From an uncultured Clostridia bacterium (GTDB lineage: Bacteria > Bacillota > Clostridia > Oscillospirales > Acutalibacteraceae), in NCBI GenBank assembly GCA_947631855.1, contig CANRMX010000014.1, positions 1 to 45,742 of the forward strand: a stretch of DNA of 45,742 nucleotides, given 5' to 3'. Made by a program: the position numbers and the translations under genes. Position 1 is the stretch's first letter. Each line of letters opens with the position of its first letter. Below the pieces are notes generated by a model. It worked only from the letters and a program-made list of their open reading frames with translations, was not told the origin of the DNA and searched no databases. Of this stretch, positions 1 through 8,116 are shown in pieces.

Positions 1-64
1 TTTTTGCCGTCTTGCAATCCACCTTCCCCTCTTTACATTTTTTCATTTTCCCTCTTGACTTCTA
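1..64. repeat. Terminal direct repeat, right end of an IS110-type element
   Basis: These 64 bases recur exactly at 45679-45742, just after the IS110 transposase gene. The simplest reading is that another copy of the element lies immediately left of the window and that its right end is at or near base 64. The 70 bases that follow, up to the first gene, show nothing recognisable. Confidence 0.75.
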
Positions 65-135
65 ATAGTTAGTCTTTGTGATTTTTATAACCGACAGCGC
101 CAGCAAGCCTTAAAGTGCCCGCAGCGTTACGCCGC

Positions 136-1488
136 CTACTCCCCAATTTCAATCGCCATGCGGCTGTAGGCTTCGTGCACCATCTCTTTCAGATCGACGT
201 CTTCACCCTGCCGTTTCTCCTTTTTAAAATCCAACCACAAATCATTCAACGCCATCTCAATCGTGCCAAAGAATTTCGCATGGGTAATGCAGTCCCGTGC
301 CTGACAGAATGCCTCATAGTTTTCATCCGTCATACTCCATGCCGCGCCGCTGGATAGGATGACCGGGTTTTCCTTTGTCATCAGGCCCTCATAAGTGGGA
401 ACACCGATGTCGCTCAGGCGGCGATAGACCAGTGATTTGGACTGTCCCTCTTTGCTCAGCAGATAATCCAGCACAAAGAACGCGTCGTCGGGCCGTTTCG
501 TATTCCCATTGATGGCCGCGAAAGCATGGACGGTGGCCACCGCGCCGCCGTCATCGCTGTAACTGGGGATAAATTTGAGGGCCAGCTGCTGGTGATTTCC
601 TTGCTTTTTCTGCTCCTCCAGCATATCCGAAAAGGCCTCGTCAAAAGCAGAGTGCATGTCCCAGCCAGCAGAGAAGGCATCGTTACAATGAATAGGTAAA
701 GAAAACTGTCCCTTTTGCGTGGATAAGGTAACGGCCTCCTCCATTCGCTGATACAGTTCGTCTTCTGAAAACAGCAGTTCGTTTTTGGTGTAGTCTGCCA
801 GCACGCCCAGCATATCACTGGCTTGTCCCATGCCGCCCGGGGGCACCGTCGCACGCAAAACCCCGGTATCATCATTCAGTATGTCCTCCCAGGTACCCGC
901 TGCCGTAGGCGTGTAGGAAATATCATCTTTCAAAAAGAACGCGGCGTTGAAATCATAGACCAGCGGCAGCAGTACCTGCCCATATTTTTCAGAATGTCCT
1001 GCTGCCATTACGGCGGGAGTGAGCTTGTCCCACTCCATAAATTGAGCCTTTGCAATATAATCATCCAGCGGATAAAAAAGCCCCAATTCCTTGCTTTTCT
1101 CCGGCATCAAGAACAGGGAGGTATTGATCACGTTGTTTGTCTTCTCATCCCAATCGTGAGCCTTGGCAACGATGAACACGTCCGGCCCACCGCCGGCCAT
1201 CATCTCCGTGCGGATGCGGGTCAAAGCCATATCTCTTTCTGCCCCTTCCACCGGGATGACCTCAAACTCAATATCCTCCGGCCCGCCCAGCAGCTTCACA
1301 TTGTCAACCAGCGAACCGCCGCAGGCACCATTGCCATTGAAATCCGGATACATCGTATATTCGTCTTCTATATCAATGAGCACGCGCAGAGGCTTTTTCT
1401 TACCAGAGCACCCGCCCAGCCCGCCGAAGGCCATCAGCGCCAGTGCGAGAATGAGCAGAATGGACAGAACTCTTTTGACGTTGGACAT
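136..1488 (-). CDS. Extracellular solute-binding lipoprotein (ABC sugar-type), orphan
   Basis: A 450-residue protein with a hydrophobic signal segment at about residues 7-22 and a lipobox ending LGGC, so it should be lipid-anchored outside the membrane. The body has the length and features of family 1/8 ABC solute-binding proteins (for example GGPDVFIVAKAHDW near the front and AFAAINGNTKRPDDAF later). Such proteins capture sugars or related solutes for an ABC importer. No permease or ATPase gene lies beside it, so its partner is elsewhere or was separated by the IS at the window edge. The start is supported by AAAGGAGG 8 nt upstream. It is transcribed from a near-perfect promoter 220 nt away through a structured leader. 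Substrate unknown. Confidence 0.8.
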   Translation of the reverse strand: MSNVKRVLSILLILALALMAFGGLGGCSGKKKPLRVLIDIEDEYTMYPDFNGNGACGGSLVDNVKLLGGPEDIEFEVIPVEGAERDMALTRIRTEMMAGGGPDVFIVAKAHDWDEKTNNVINTSLFLMPEKSKELGLFYPLDDYIAKAQFMEWDKLTPAVMAAGHSEKYGQVLLPLVYDFNAAFFLKDDISYTPTAAGTWEDILNDDTGVLRATVPPGGMGQASDMLGVLADYTKNELLFSEDELYQRMEEAVTLSTQKGQFSLPIHCNDAFSAGWDMHSAFDEAFSDMLEEQKKQGNHQQLALKFIPSYSDDGGAVATVHAFAAINGNTKRPDDAFFVLDYLLSKEGQSKSLVYRRLSDIGVPTYEGLMTKENPVILSSGAAWSMTDENYEAFCQARDCITHAKFFGTIEMALNDLWLDFKKEKRQGEDVDLKEMVHEAYSRMAIEIGE

Positions 1489-1520
1489 AGAACTTCCTCC
1501 TTTGGAGATTGATATTTTTG

Positions 1521-1705
1521 GGCAAAGGTCGCCCTTTGCCCATGGACTGAAAAGTCCAACTACATATTAGACGGAGCAGAAGGGCGAAAGGTTACACCCG
1601 TTTGAAAAAAATATTTTCAGTCGCGAGGGCCGCAGTCGCCCGGCGCACAAGCGCCGCTGGGAGTCAACTGAACAGCCCAAGTAAGAAATAAAATTAGCGG
1701 TCTTT
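1521..1705 (-). promoter_or_regulatory. Structured 5' leader of the solute-binding protein gene
   Basis: The RNA leader is about 217 nt long. Read on the minus strand it has an extended imperfect stem (about 1671 down to 1632, tip GGCGC-TTGT-GCGCC), a run of seven T after GACTGAAAATA, a GGACT-stem hairpin at 1544-1558, and an 8-bp hairpin GGCAAAGG/CCTTTGCC at 1521-1540 just before the ribosome site. It matches no riboswitch class I recognise. A second copy of the GGACTGAAAAGTCC hairpin sits at 1887-1900. Confidence 0.4.
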
Positions 1706-1711
1706 TCTGAA

Positions 1712-1740
1712 ATTATACATAAGTTACTTTTCTATGTCAA
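1712..1740 (-). promoter_or_regulatory. Sigma-A promoter for the solute-binding protein
   Basis: On the minus strand, TTGACA (1735-1740) and TATAAT (1712-1717) are separated by exactly 17 nt, a perfect consensus. Transcription should start near 1705. Confidence 0.85.
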
Positions 1741-1841
1741 GAACATTCGCGCTTTTCCTCTGGTTTTTTCCTATCGCTAATTTACAAAAAGTGGCCGGTT
1801 TTTGCAGGTTTCTCGCACCCAAATGTAAAGAAGTCTTGTCA

Positions 1842-1867
1842 AAAGTTGCCCTCTAAAAGGCAACTTT
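1842..1867. terminator. Hairpin between divergent genes
   Basis: A 9-bp inverted repeat, AAAGTTGCC with GGCAACTTT and an 8-nt loop. It has no strong T-run on either side, so its role as a terminator is uncertain. Confidence 0.3.
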
Positions 1868-1926
1868 CCGTCACCCAAAGAAGAACGGACTGAAAAGTCC
1901 AAACGGGCACGCCGCCCATCTCCCTC

Positions 1927-1955
1927 TTGCCAGAACCGGCGGAAAGGGATATAAT
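1927..1955 (+). promoter_or_regulatory. Promoter of the TtcA-like gene
   Basis: TTGCCA (1927-1932), a 17-nt spacer and TATAAT (1950-1955), about 40 nt before the start codon. Confidence 0.7.
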
Positions 1956-1996
1956 CCCCTTGTGGACAAAACCGGGGCGAAAGGGGAAGGATCGAA

Positions 1997-2854
1997 ATGG
2001 GCGTGGAGCAGACGGTGGACGACCGGGCAGAGCGGCGGCGCAAGGCCGAGCGGAGCATCATCAAGACCTACCGCAGGGAATTGTGGGTCCCCTTCACCAA
2101 GGCGCTGCAGGTGTACAAGCTCATCGAGGACGGGGATCGCATCGCGGTGTGCATCTCCGGCGGCAAGGATTCCATGCTGATGGCCAAGCTGTTCCAGGAG
2201 CTGATGGCCCACGGCCGGCGGAATTTTGACGCCCTTTTTCTGGTGATGGACCCGGGCTACAACGCGGAAAATTACCGGGCCGTCACGGAGAATGCCGATC
2301 TACTGGGCGTGCCCATCCAGACCTTCCGAACGGAGATCTTCCGCTATGTGGAGCAGCAGGCGGCCTCTCCCTGCTACCTCTGCGCCCGGATGCGCCGGGG
2401 CTCCCTGTACAGCAAGGCCCGGGAGCTGGGCTGCAACAAGATCGCCCTGGGCCACCACTATGACGACGTGATCGAGACCACCCTGATGAGCATGCTCTAC
2501 GGCGGGCAGATCCAGACCATGCTGCCCAAGCTGCACAGCAAAAATTTCCCGGGGATGGAGCTGATCCGCCCACTGTACCTGATCCGGGAGGCGGACATTA
2601 TCCGCTGGCGGAATTATAACGATCTGCATTTTCTCCAGTGCGCGTGCCGCCTGACGGAAAACGGCGGGGCGGCGCAGGATTCCAAGCGGGCGGCGGTGAA
2701 GCAGCTGATCCACACCCTGGCCAAGGAGCATCCCCAGGTGGAGAGCAGCATTTTCCACAGCATGGAAAACGTGAGCCTGAACGCGGTGATCGCCTACAAG
2801 CAGGACGGGGTGAAGCACCACTTTTTGGACAGCTACCACCGGGAGGAGGATTGA
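1997..2854 (+). CDS. ttcA: TtcA/TilS-family PP-loop tRNA 2-thiocytidine synthetase-like protein
   Basis: A 285-residue N-type ATP pyrophosphatase. The PP-loop SGGKDS lies at residues 54-59, a CxxC pair (CYLC) near residue 127, and the family block GHHYDDVIET follows; a late CAC motif precedes the C-terminal third. TtcA enzymes activate a tRNA cytidine with ATP and insert sulfur, using cysteines that hold an iron-sulfur cluster. This sequence has the TtcA layout rather than the longer TilS one. The exact tRNA target in Clostridia is not established, so the symbol is a family assignment. Ribosome site GGGGAAGG lies about 7 nt upstream. The next gene has its own promoter overlapping this stop codon. 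Confidence 0.8.
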   Translation: MGVEQTVDDRAERRRKAERSIIKTYRRELWVPFTKALQVYKLIEDGDRIAVCISGGKDSMLMAKLFQELMAHGRRNFDALFLVMDPGYNAENYRAVTENADLLGVPIQTFRTEIFRYVEQQAASPCYLCARMRRGSLYSKARELGCNKIALGHHYDDVIETTLMSMLYGGQIQTMLPKLHSKNFPGMELIRPLYLIREADIIRWRNYNDLHFLQCACRLTENGGAAQDSKRAAVKQLIHTLAKEHPQVESSIFHSMENVSLNAVIAYKQDGVKHHFLDSYHREED

Positions 2855-2880
2855 CTGCACGGTCTCCCGAGGAGTATAAT
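2851..2880 (+). promoter_or_regulatory. Promoter of the OYE gene
   Basis: TTGACT (2851-2856) overlaps the previous stop codon; an 18-nt spacer leads to TATAAT (2875-2880). Confidence 0.6.
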
Positions 2881-2916
2881 CAACAGGAATCGTACGATAC
2901 AGAAAGGAAAATCGCT

Positions 2917-3909
2917 ATGGAATATTTGAATCGTCCCCTGACCGTCCGCGGGATGGAGCTGGCCACCCGGCTGGTGATGCCGCCTATGGCCACCGGCGGC
3001 TGCGACGAGGCCGGCCGGGTCACCCAAAATCTGCGGGCGTATTACGATGACAAGACCCGCGGCGGGTACTTGGGGCTGGTCATCACGGAGCACAGCTTTG
3101 TCTCTCCCGAGGGGATGGCCGGCCCGCGGCAAATGTCCGTGGCCAGTGACGAAGACATTCCGGGGCTGTGGCAGCTGGTGGAGACCATCCACCGAAACGG
3201 CTGCCGGGTGGTGGCGCAGATCAACCATGCCGGGCGGGCGGCCCGTCCCCAGCAGGCCGGGCTTGTGCCGGTGGGGCCCGCTGAGGCCGCGTTTTCAGCG
3301 GACAGGCCCGGCCGGGTGCTGACCGGAGCGGACATCGCCCAGATCGTCCGGCGCTTTGCCGACGCCGCCCGGCGGGTGGTGGCCGCCGGATTCGACGGGG
3401 TGGAGATCCACTCCGCCCACGGGTATCTGCTCAATCAGTTCTACTCGCCCCTGACCAACACCCGGACGGACGAATACGGCGGCCCGGTGGAAAACCGGGT
3501 GCGCATCCATCTGGAGATCCTCCGGGCCGTGCGGGAGGCCATCGGCCCGGAGAAGGCCCTGCTGCTGCGCCTGGGCGCGGTGGATCACGTCCCTGGCGGC
3601 AACACGCTGGAGGACGCGGTGGCGGCCGCCAAACTCTTGGAAGCGGCGGGCCTCGACCTGCTGGATGTGTCCGGCGGCATGACGGGCTTTACGGTGAAGG
3701 GCCGGGAAGAAATGCAGGGGTATTTCACCCCGGAGACTGCCCGGCTCAAGGAAGAACTCACGATCCCGGTGCTGGTGACCGGCGGCGTGACGGACCCTCT
3801 GGCGGCGGAAGCCATCCTGCGGGCCGGGCAGGCCGACCTGGTAGGCGTAGGCCGCGCCCTGCTCAAGGATTCCCGCTGGGCAGAGAAGGCCATGACTGGG
3901 AAAGCATAA
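2917..3909 (+). CDS. NADH:flavin oxidoreductase, Old Yellow Enzyme family
   Basis: A 330-residue FMN-dependent TIM-barrel reductase. Family blocks in order are VVAQINHAGR (substrate/FMN His region), DGVEIHSAHGYLLNQF, SPLTNTRTDEYGG, LLLRLG and the phosphate-binding LVGVGRALL near the end. The frame is open 93 codons further upstream, but that part overlaps ttcA; the ATG at 2917 has AGAAAGGAAA just ahead and begins with the conserved start of the barrel. The length fits a stand-alone OYE domain without the C-terminal FeS/FAD part of the 2,4-dienoyl-CoA reductase group. Members reduce activated C=C bonds; the natural substrate cannot be told. Confidence 0.88.
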   Translation: MEYLNRPLTVRGMELATRLVMPPMATGGCDEAGRVTQNLRAYYDDKTRGGYLGLVITEHSFVSPEGMAGPRQMSVASDEDIPGLWQLVETIHRNGCRVVAQINHAGRAARPQQAGLVPVGPAEAAFSADRPGRVLTGADIAQIVRRFADAARRVVAAGFDGVEIHSAHGYLLNQFYSPLTNTRTDEYGGPVENRVRIHLEILRAVREAIGPEKALLLRLGAVDHVPGGNTLEDAVAAAKLLEAAGLDLLDVSGGMTGFTVKGREEMQGYFTPETARLKEELTIPVLVTGGVTDPLAAEAILRAGQADLVGVGRALLKDSRWAEKAMTGKA

Positions 3910-3914
3910 AATCG

Positions 3915-3950
3915 AAAAGCCCGGGCCTCCACAAGGCGCGGGCTTTTGTA
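3915..3950 (+). terminator. Terminator after the OYE gene
   Basis: AAAAGCCCG (3915-3923) pairs with CGGGCTTTT (3939-3947), with T residues at the 3' side. Confidence 0.8.
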
Positions 3951-3982
3951 TTCTTGGGCCTACCAACGGCGGTGGTTGCATA

Positions 3983-4023
3983 AAGAAAAAGCAGCTACCC
4001 GCTCCCAACAGGTACCTGCTTTT
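3983..4023 (-). terminator. Terminator after the AI-2E family permease
   Basis: On the minus strand an AAAGCAG/CTGCTTT stem, extended by imperfect pairing of the inner bases, is followed by a T-rich tract (3983-3990). T residues on the other side make it potentially bidirectional. Confidence 0.7.
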
Positions 4024-4036
4024 GTTTATGGCCCCC

Positions 4037-5248
4037 TCACTCCACCGGCGTATCCTTATCGGTTTCCGACAGGGCAGGGACGGCGGTGGGGCGGGCAAGG
4101 CGCTCCCGGACGGCGGAGCGGAACAGCCGGTAGAGCACGGCCGTGGCGGGCGTGCCCACGATGATCCCGGGGATGCCCAGCACGCCGCCCCAGAACAACA
4201 CCGCGAACAGCGTCCACACCGGCGGCAGGCCGATGGACGACCCCACCACCCGGGGATAGATCAGGTTGCCCTCCAACTGCTGGAGGATCAGCAGGAAGAT
4301 TAGGAACACCAGGGCGTCGATGGGATGGAGCAGCAGCAGCACGATCACCCCGGTGGCCGCCCCGATATACGCGCCCAGAATGGGGATCAGCGCCGTGATG
4401 GCCACCACGGAGGAGATCAGAAGAGCGTATTCCAGCCCCAGCAGCCGCATCCCCAGATAGCACAGGGTGCCCAAGATCACACATTCGGTGAGCTGGCCCC
4501 GCACAAAGGCGTAGAACACCTTATAACTCAGGCTGCCCACCCGGTGTAGCCGGGCGGCTGCCGCTCTGGGCAGGAAGGCTTTCAGGGAATCCTTCACGCC
4601 CCGGACCAGCCGGGCCTTGCCGAACAGCATATAGATCGAGAAGAAGAACCCCATCACCAGCGTGAACATCCCCGAGGCCACGTGGGTGGCGGCCCCCACC
4701 ACGGCCCCCAGCAGATCGGTGGTGACCTGGGTCACGCGGGCCAGCACCGTGCCCCGGTCGATATCCCGCAGGATATCCAGCAGGAAATCCAGATCGTGCC
4801 GCTGGGCAAATTCCGTTGCCCACTTCATGGCAGAGGCCAGCGTCCCCGGCAGGGTGCGCTGGAGGGTATCCGCCAATCCGGTGAGGGATTCCACGATCCC
4901 GGGCACGATGAATCCCACCACGAACACCACCAGCAGCAGCACCAGCCCATAGGCCAGCACCACTGCCAGCGGATACCGCGCCTTCAGCCACCACTTCGCC
5001 CTGCATTTGGCAAAGGGCCGGAAGGCGAGATCCTCAAAGAAATGGACGAACACATTGAGCACGAAGGCCACCACCAGACCGCAGGCCACCGGCGCGCAGG
5101 CGTCCGCCACCATGCCCAGGATCCCCAGCACCGTGTCGAATCGCAGCACCACCAGCGCCAGCACCGCGGCCAGCACCAGCAGCACCGCGCCTGTCAGGAT
5201 GGAGGCCCGGCGTTGGGCAATCCCCTCTTTGATCTCATGCAGCTGCAT
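4037..5248 (-). CDS. AI-2E family transporter (permease)
   Basis: A 403-residue integral membrane protein of the AI-2E/YtvI/PerM superfamily (PF01594). It shows several strong hydrophobic segments, the long polar stretch after the early helices, and the typical C-terminal block LPPVWTLFAVLFWGGVLGIPG. The family is named after E. coli TqsA, but most members have other or unknown roles, including Na+/H+ exchange. The frame is open to 5302, yet that would overlap the preceding gene. The ATG at 5248 is preceded by GAGGGGAG and leaves a 23-bp gap to that gene, so the two probably form an operon. Confidence 0.85.
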   Translation of the reverse strand: MQLHEIKEGIAQRRASILTGAVLLVLAAVLALVVLRFDTVLGILGMVADACAPVACGLVVAFVLNVFVHFFEDLAFRPFAKCRAKWWLKARYPLAVVLAYGLVLLLVVFVVGFIVPGIVESLTGLADTLQRTLPGTLASAMKWATEFAQRHDLDFLLDILRDIDRGTVLARVTQVTTDLLGAVVGAATHVASGMFTLVMGFFFSIYMLFGKARLVRGVKDSLKAFLPRAAAARLHRVGSLSYKVFYAFVRGQLTECVILGTLCYLGMRLLGLEYALLISSVVAITALIPILGAYIGAATGVIVLLLLHPIDALVFLIFLLILQQLEGNLIYPRVVGSSIGLPPVWTLFAVLFWGGVLGIPGIIVGTPATAVLYRLFRSAVRERLARPTAVPALSETDKDTPVE

Positions 5249-5271
5249 CCTCAAACTCCCCTCTCCGGCGC

Positions 5272-5664
5272 TCAGGTGCGGGTGCGGAAAACCTTCCCGC
5301 ACCGCTGGCAGGTCACTTCGATCTCCCCACGGTTCCGGGGCGCCCGAAGCTGCTGCTTGCAGGCAGGGCAGCGGAAATATTTATACGCCTGCCGCTCCTT
5401 GAATTTCCGCCGCTCAAAGCGGAACCACTTCCCGATGGGCTGCCAGAAGCGGAGGAACGCCTCGTTCTCCCGCCGGCGGGCAGGGATATTTTTGGAAAAA
5501 GCCCGGAAGACGGAGTAGATATACAGGGCATCCGCCACCAGATACAGGGGCCGGAAGAACAGCCCGCCCAGGATCGAAAACACCAGGCCCGTGCCGAACG
5601 TCGTGAAAAAGAGCTCATCCGACCCGTTGCGGCCCATCAGAAACCGTTGAAATCTCCAGAACAT
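5272..5664 (-). CDS. Small membrane protein with C-terminal zinc ribbon
   Basis: About 130 residues: two hydrophobic segments in the middle (around FFTTFGTGLVFSILGGLFF and LYLVADALYIYSVF), a basic linker, then a zinc ribbon of two CxxC knuckles (CPAC and CQRC) at the cytosolic end. An ATG seven codons upstream (5685) is possible, but it has no ribosome site and lies only about 10 nt from the predicted transcript start. The chosen ATG has AGAAAGG upstream. Function unknown; co-transcribed with the AI-2E permease. Confidence 0.65.
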   Translation of the reverse strand: MFWRFQRFLMGRNGSDELFFTTFGTGLVFSILGGLFFRPLYLVADALYIYSVFRAFSKNIPARRRENEAFLRFWQPIGKWFRFERRKFKERQAYKYFRCPACKQQLRAPRNRGEIEVTCQRCGKVFRTRT

Positions 5665-5702
5665 GAAACCGACGACCTTTCTCATTTGTTTGTATATCTC
5701 AT

Positions 5703-5731
5703 AGTATACCGCCCCGGGGCGGCGAATTCAA
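5703..5731 (-). promoter_or_regulatory. Promoter with palindromic spacer for the zinc-ribbon/AI-2E operon
   Basis: On the minus strand TTGAAT (5726-5731) and TATACT (5703-5708) are 17 nt apart. The spacer contains the perfect 14-bp palindrome CCGCCCCGGGGCGG (5709-5722), placed where a repressor could block polymerase. Confidence 0.6.
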
Positions 5732-5761
5732 TGACCCAATTGTAAAAAATTTCACGAGCTA

Positions 5762-5789
5762 TTTACTTCTCCAAAAATTGGGCTATAAT
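5762..5789 (+). promoter_or_regulatory. Rubrerythrin promoter
   Basis: TATAAT at 5784-5789 with a weak TTTACT -35 element at 5762-5767 (16-nt spacer). No clear PerR box was seen. Confidence 0.55.
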
Positions 5790-5830
5790 AAAAGGGAAGC
5801 CCTGCCATCAATCTCAAAGGAGGATGTACC

Positions 5831-6370
5831 ATGTCCGAACTGAAAGGAAGCAAGACCGAAGCCAATCTGCTCACCGCTTTTGCCGGTGAATCCCAGGCAC
5901 GCAACAAATACACCTACTTCGCCTCCAAGGCCAAAAAGGACGGCTATGTCCAGATCGCCAAGATCTTCGAGGAGACGGCCGACAACGAGAAGGAACACGC
6001 CAAGCTGTGGTACAAGCTGTTGAACGGCGGCGTGGGCGACACGCTGGACAACCTCAAGGACGCCGCCACCGGCGAAAACTACGAGTGGACCGATATGTAT
6101 GCCGGCTTCGCCAAGGTGGCCCATGAGGAAGGCTTTGAGGAGATCGCCAAGCTGTTCGAGGGCGTGGCGGCCATCGAGAAGGAGCACGAGGAGCGGTACC
6201 TGAAGCTGGTGCAGAACATCGAGGAGGGCCTGGTGTTCTCCCGGGACGGCGACACGGTGTGGCAGTGCCAGAACTGCGGGCACATCGTGGTGGGCAAGAA
6301 GGCCCCGGAGATCTGCCCCGTGTGCGCCCATCCCCAGGCGTATTTCCAGATCAAGCCGGAAAATTATTAA
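5831..6370 (+). CDS. rbr: Rubrerythrin
   Basis: A 179-residue cytosolic peroxide-scavenging protein of anaerobes. The N-terminal ferritin-like diiron domain carries the ligand motifs ([23 protein letters not shown], and EKEHEERY in the second half). The C-terminal rubredoxin-like domain binds one iron through CQNCG and CPVCAH. It reduces hydrogen peroxide with electrons from NAD(P)H-linked donors. Length is normal for the short rubrerythrins. Ribosome site AAAGGAGG is strong. It is a single-gene unit with its own promoter and terminator, and supports a strict anaerobe. Confidence 0.96.
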   Translation: MSELKGSKTEANLLTAFAGESQARNKYTYFASKAKKDGYVQIAKIFEETADNEKEHAKLWYKLLNGGVGDTLDNLKDAATGENYEWTDMYAGFAKVAHEEGFEEIAKLFEGVAAIEKEHEERYLKLVQNIEEGLVFSRDGDTVWQCQNCGHIVVGKKAPEICPVCAHPQAYFQIKPENY

Positions 6371-6387
6371 GACTTGTGATCCTGCCG

Positions 6388-6414
6388 ATCCCCCGGCTCT
6401 GCCGGGGGATTTTT
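6388..6414 (+). terminator. Rubrerythrin terminator
   Basis: A perfect 10-bp stem ATCCCCCGGC / GCCGGGGGAT with a 3-nt loop, followed by T residues. Confidence 0.9.
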
Positions 6415-6465
6415 GCGCGCCCAGGACCGGCTGTAAAAGATTTTCGCAAATCTGCAAAATAGGAC

Positions 6466-6494
6466 TTGCTTTTTTTCGGAGAATCATGTAAAAT
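6466..6494 (+). promoter_or_regulatory. tRNA-Val promoter
   Basis: TTGCTT (6466-6471), 17-nt spacer, TAAAAT (6489-6494), about 20 nt before the tRNA. Confidence 0.6.
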
Positions 6495-6514
6495 AGCGAA
6501 GTGGAAGTTTTCCC

Positions 6515-6591
6515 GGGCGCTTAGCTCAGCTGGCTAGAGCACCTGCTTGACGTGCAGGGGGTCAGCGGTTCGAGTCCGTTAGCGCCCACCA
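6515..6591 (+). tRNA. tRNA-Val (anticodon GAC)
   Basis: A full cloverleaf: acceptor GGGCGCT/AGCGCCC, D-stem GCTC/GAGC, anticodon stem CCTGC/GCAGG with loop TTGACGT, T-arm with TTCGAGT, discriminator A and an encoded CCA (6589-6591). The anticodon GAC at 6549-6551 reads GUC/GUU valine codons. Confidence 0.96.
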
Positions 6592-6596
6592 CGCTG

Positions 6597-6630
6597 TCGC
6601 ATCCCACTCAGTGGGGTGCGATCTTTTTTT
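6597..6630 (+). terminator. tRNA-Val terminator
   Basis: An 11-bp stem (TCGCATCCCAC with GTGGGGTGCGA, one G-T pair) and a run of seven T. Confidence 0.9.
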
Positions 6631-6726
6631 GCCCTTCATAAAACCGTAAGATTTCTGTCGCGTTTTTCTTCAGAGTTTCCCGGTATGCTTGCCTCAATGA
6701 AAGCTCTGGCGAAAGGGGCATGGAAG

Positions 6727-8007
6727 ATGCAGACTTTTTCCTTCATCGGCACGATCTTGGCGGCGCTGTTCGCGGTCCTCTGCGGGTATCAGCTGGTGTA
6801 TGCGGCGGTGAAGCTGCTGGGCGGCAAGCGGCGCTATCCCGAGGCGGAGCCGGGCCGGTACGCGGTGCTCATCGCCGCCCGGAACGAACAGGCGGTGCTG
6901 GGCCCGCTGCTGGACAGCATCCGGGCGCAGGATTACCCACGGGAGCGGCTGGACATCTTCGTGGTGGCGGACAACTGCACCGATTCCACCGCGCTGGTGG
7001 CGGCAGCCCACGGGGCCACCGTGTTCCAGCGGTTCGACCGGCAGCGGGTGGGCAAGGGCTATGCCCTGCAGTTCCTGCTGGACAAGCTCTGGTCGGCCTG
7101 CCCGGCTGGGGAATACGACGGCTATTTCGTCTTCGATGCGGACAATCTGCTGGACCCGGGCTACATCCGGGAGATGAACAAGGTGTTCGCCGCAGGGAAT
7201 CGGGTGGTCACCGGGTACCGGGGCGTGAAGAATTTCGGCGACAACTGGCTCACCGCCGGGTACGGCCTCTATTTCCTGCGGGAATCGGAATACATGAATC
7301 GCCCCCGGGATCTGCTGGGCGTGTCCTGCATGGTCTCCGGCACGGGCTTTCTGGTGGCGGACAGCCTCCTGCGGGAGACCGGCGGCTGGCGGTGGTTCTC
7401 CCTGTCGGAGGATACGGAATTCACCGCCGATATGCTGTGCCGCGGAGAGCGCATCGCCTACTGCCCGGACGCGGTGCTCTATGACGAGCAGCCCCGGGAT
7501 TTCCGGGTCTCCGTCACCCAGCGCTCCCGATGGATCAAAGGCTATTTGCAGGTGCTGCGCCGCCGTGGCACGGAAGTGCTCCGGGCCTGCACCGTTGGGG
7601 GAAGGCTCCCCTGCTGGGAGCTGCTTTTCGGCGGGGTGTCCCTCACCCTCTGCGGCGCGGCGGGATTCCTGGTCAACGCCCTGGCCTTCCTCACGGCGCT
7701 GTGCGCTTCGCCCCAGGCGCTGGAGGCCTTCCTCCGCCCGGCGGTGGAGACGGGGCTCCTGGGCGGGGCGGGCTCCTTCCTGTGCCTCTATCTGACGGGC
7801 CTGGTCACCCTCCTCACCGAGTGGAAACGCATCCGCTGCCCCGGCCGGAAAAAGCTGCTCTATTCTCTGGGCTACCCGGTGTTCATGGCCACCTTTGCCC
7901 TGGCCGTGGCGCCCGCCCTGTTCGGCCGCGCCCAGTGGAAGCCCGTGGCCCACACCGCCGCCCTCACCGTGGGGGAGGTCTGCGGGCCGGGCGGAAAAAT
8001 CGCCTAG
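6727..8007 (+). CDS. Processive GT2 glycosyltransferase, membrane-bound
   Basis: A 426-residue family 2 glycosyltransferase. One N-terminal membrane segment is followed by the GT-A domain: VLIAARNE (nucleotide-sugar site), DADN (the D,D metal site), SEDTEF (catalytic base region) and QRSRWIKG (the Q/RxxRW motif of processive enzymes). Two or three hydrophobic segments close the protein. This is the layout of cellulose/hyaluronan/poly-GlcNAc synthase relatives. The product is unknown. The frame is open to 6616, but the ATG at 6727 has GAAAGGGG 8 nt ahead and begins directly before the first helix. It stands alone between the tRNA and purL. Confidence 0.85.
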   Translation: MQTFSFIGTILAALFAVLCGYQLVYAAVKLLGGKRRYPEAEPGRYAVLIAARNEQAVLGPLLDSIRAQDYPRERLDIFVVADNCTDSTALVAAAHGATVFQRFDRQRVGKGYALQFLLDKLWSACPAGEYDGYFVFDADNLLDPGYIREMNKVFAAGNRVVTGYRGVKNFGDNWLTAGYGLYFLRESEYMNRPRDLLGVSCMVSGTGFLVADSLLRETGGWRWFSLSEDTEFTADMLCRGERIAYCPDAVLYDEQPRDFRVSVTQRSRWIKGYLQVLRRRGTEVLRACTVGGRLPCWELLFGGVSLTLCGAAGFLVNALAFLTALCASPQALEAFLRPAVETGLLGGAGSFLCLYLTGLVTLLTEWKRIRCPGRKKLLYSLGYPVFMATFALAVAPALFGRAQWKPVAHTAALTVGEVCGPGGKIA

Positions 8008-8039
8008 GAGAGATTCTGCGCGAAGCGTCAACAAAACAT

Positions 8040-8068
8040 TTGATAAAGTAAGGCTCTTGTGGTAGAAT
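8040..8068 (+). promoter_or_regulatory. purL promoter
   Basis: TTGATA (8040-8045), 17-nt spacer, TAGAAT (8063-8068). The leader is only about 40 nt, too short for a purine riboswitch. Confidence 0.7.
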
Positions 8069-8116
8069 GGGGTTGACCGTCTACTACAGGAGCTTTTTGC
8101 CGAAAGGACGAATCAA

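Noticed and set aside
8069-8116. Purine riboswitch before purL (ACCGTCTAC looked suggestive)
   Set aside because: The transcript leader is about 40 nt and lacks the P1-P3 helices and loop sequences of the aptamer.
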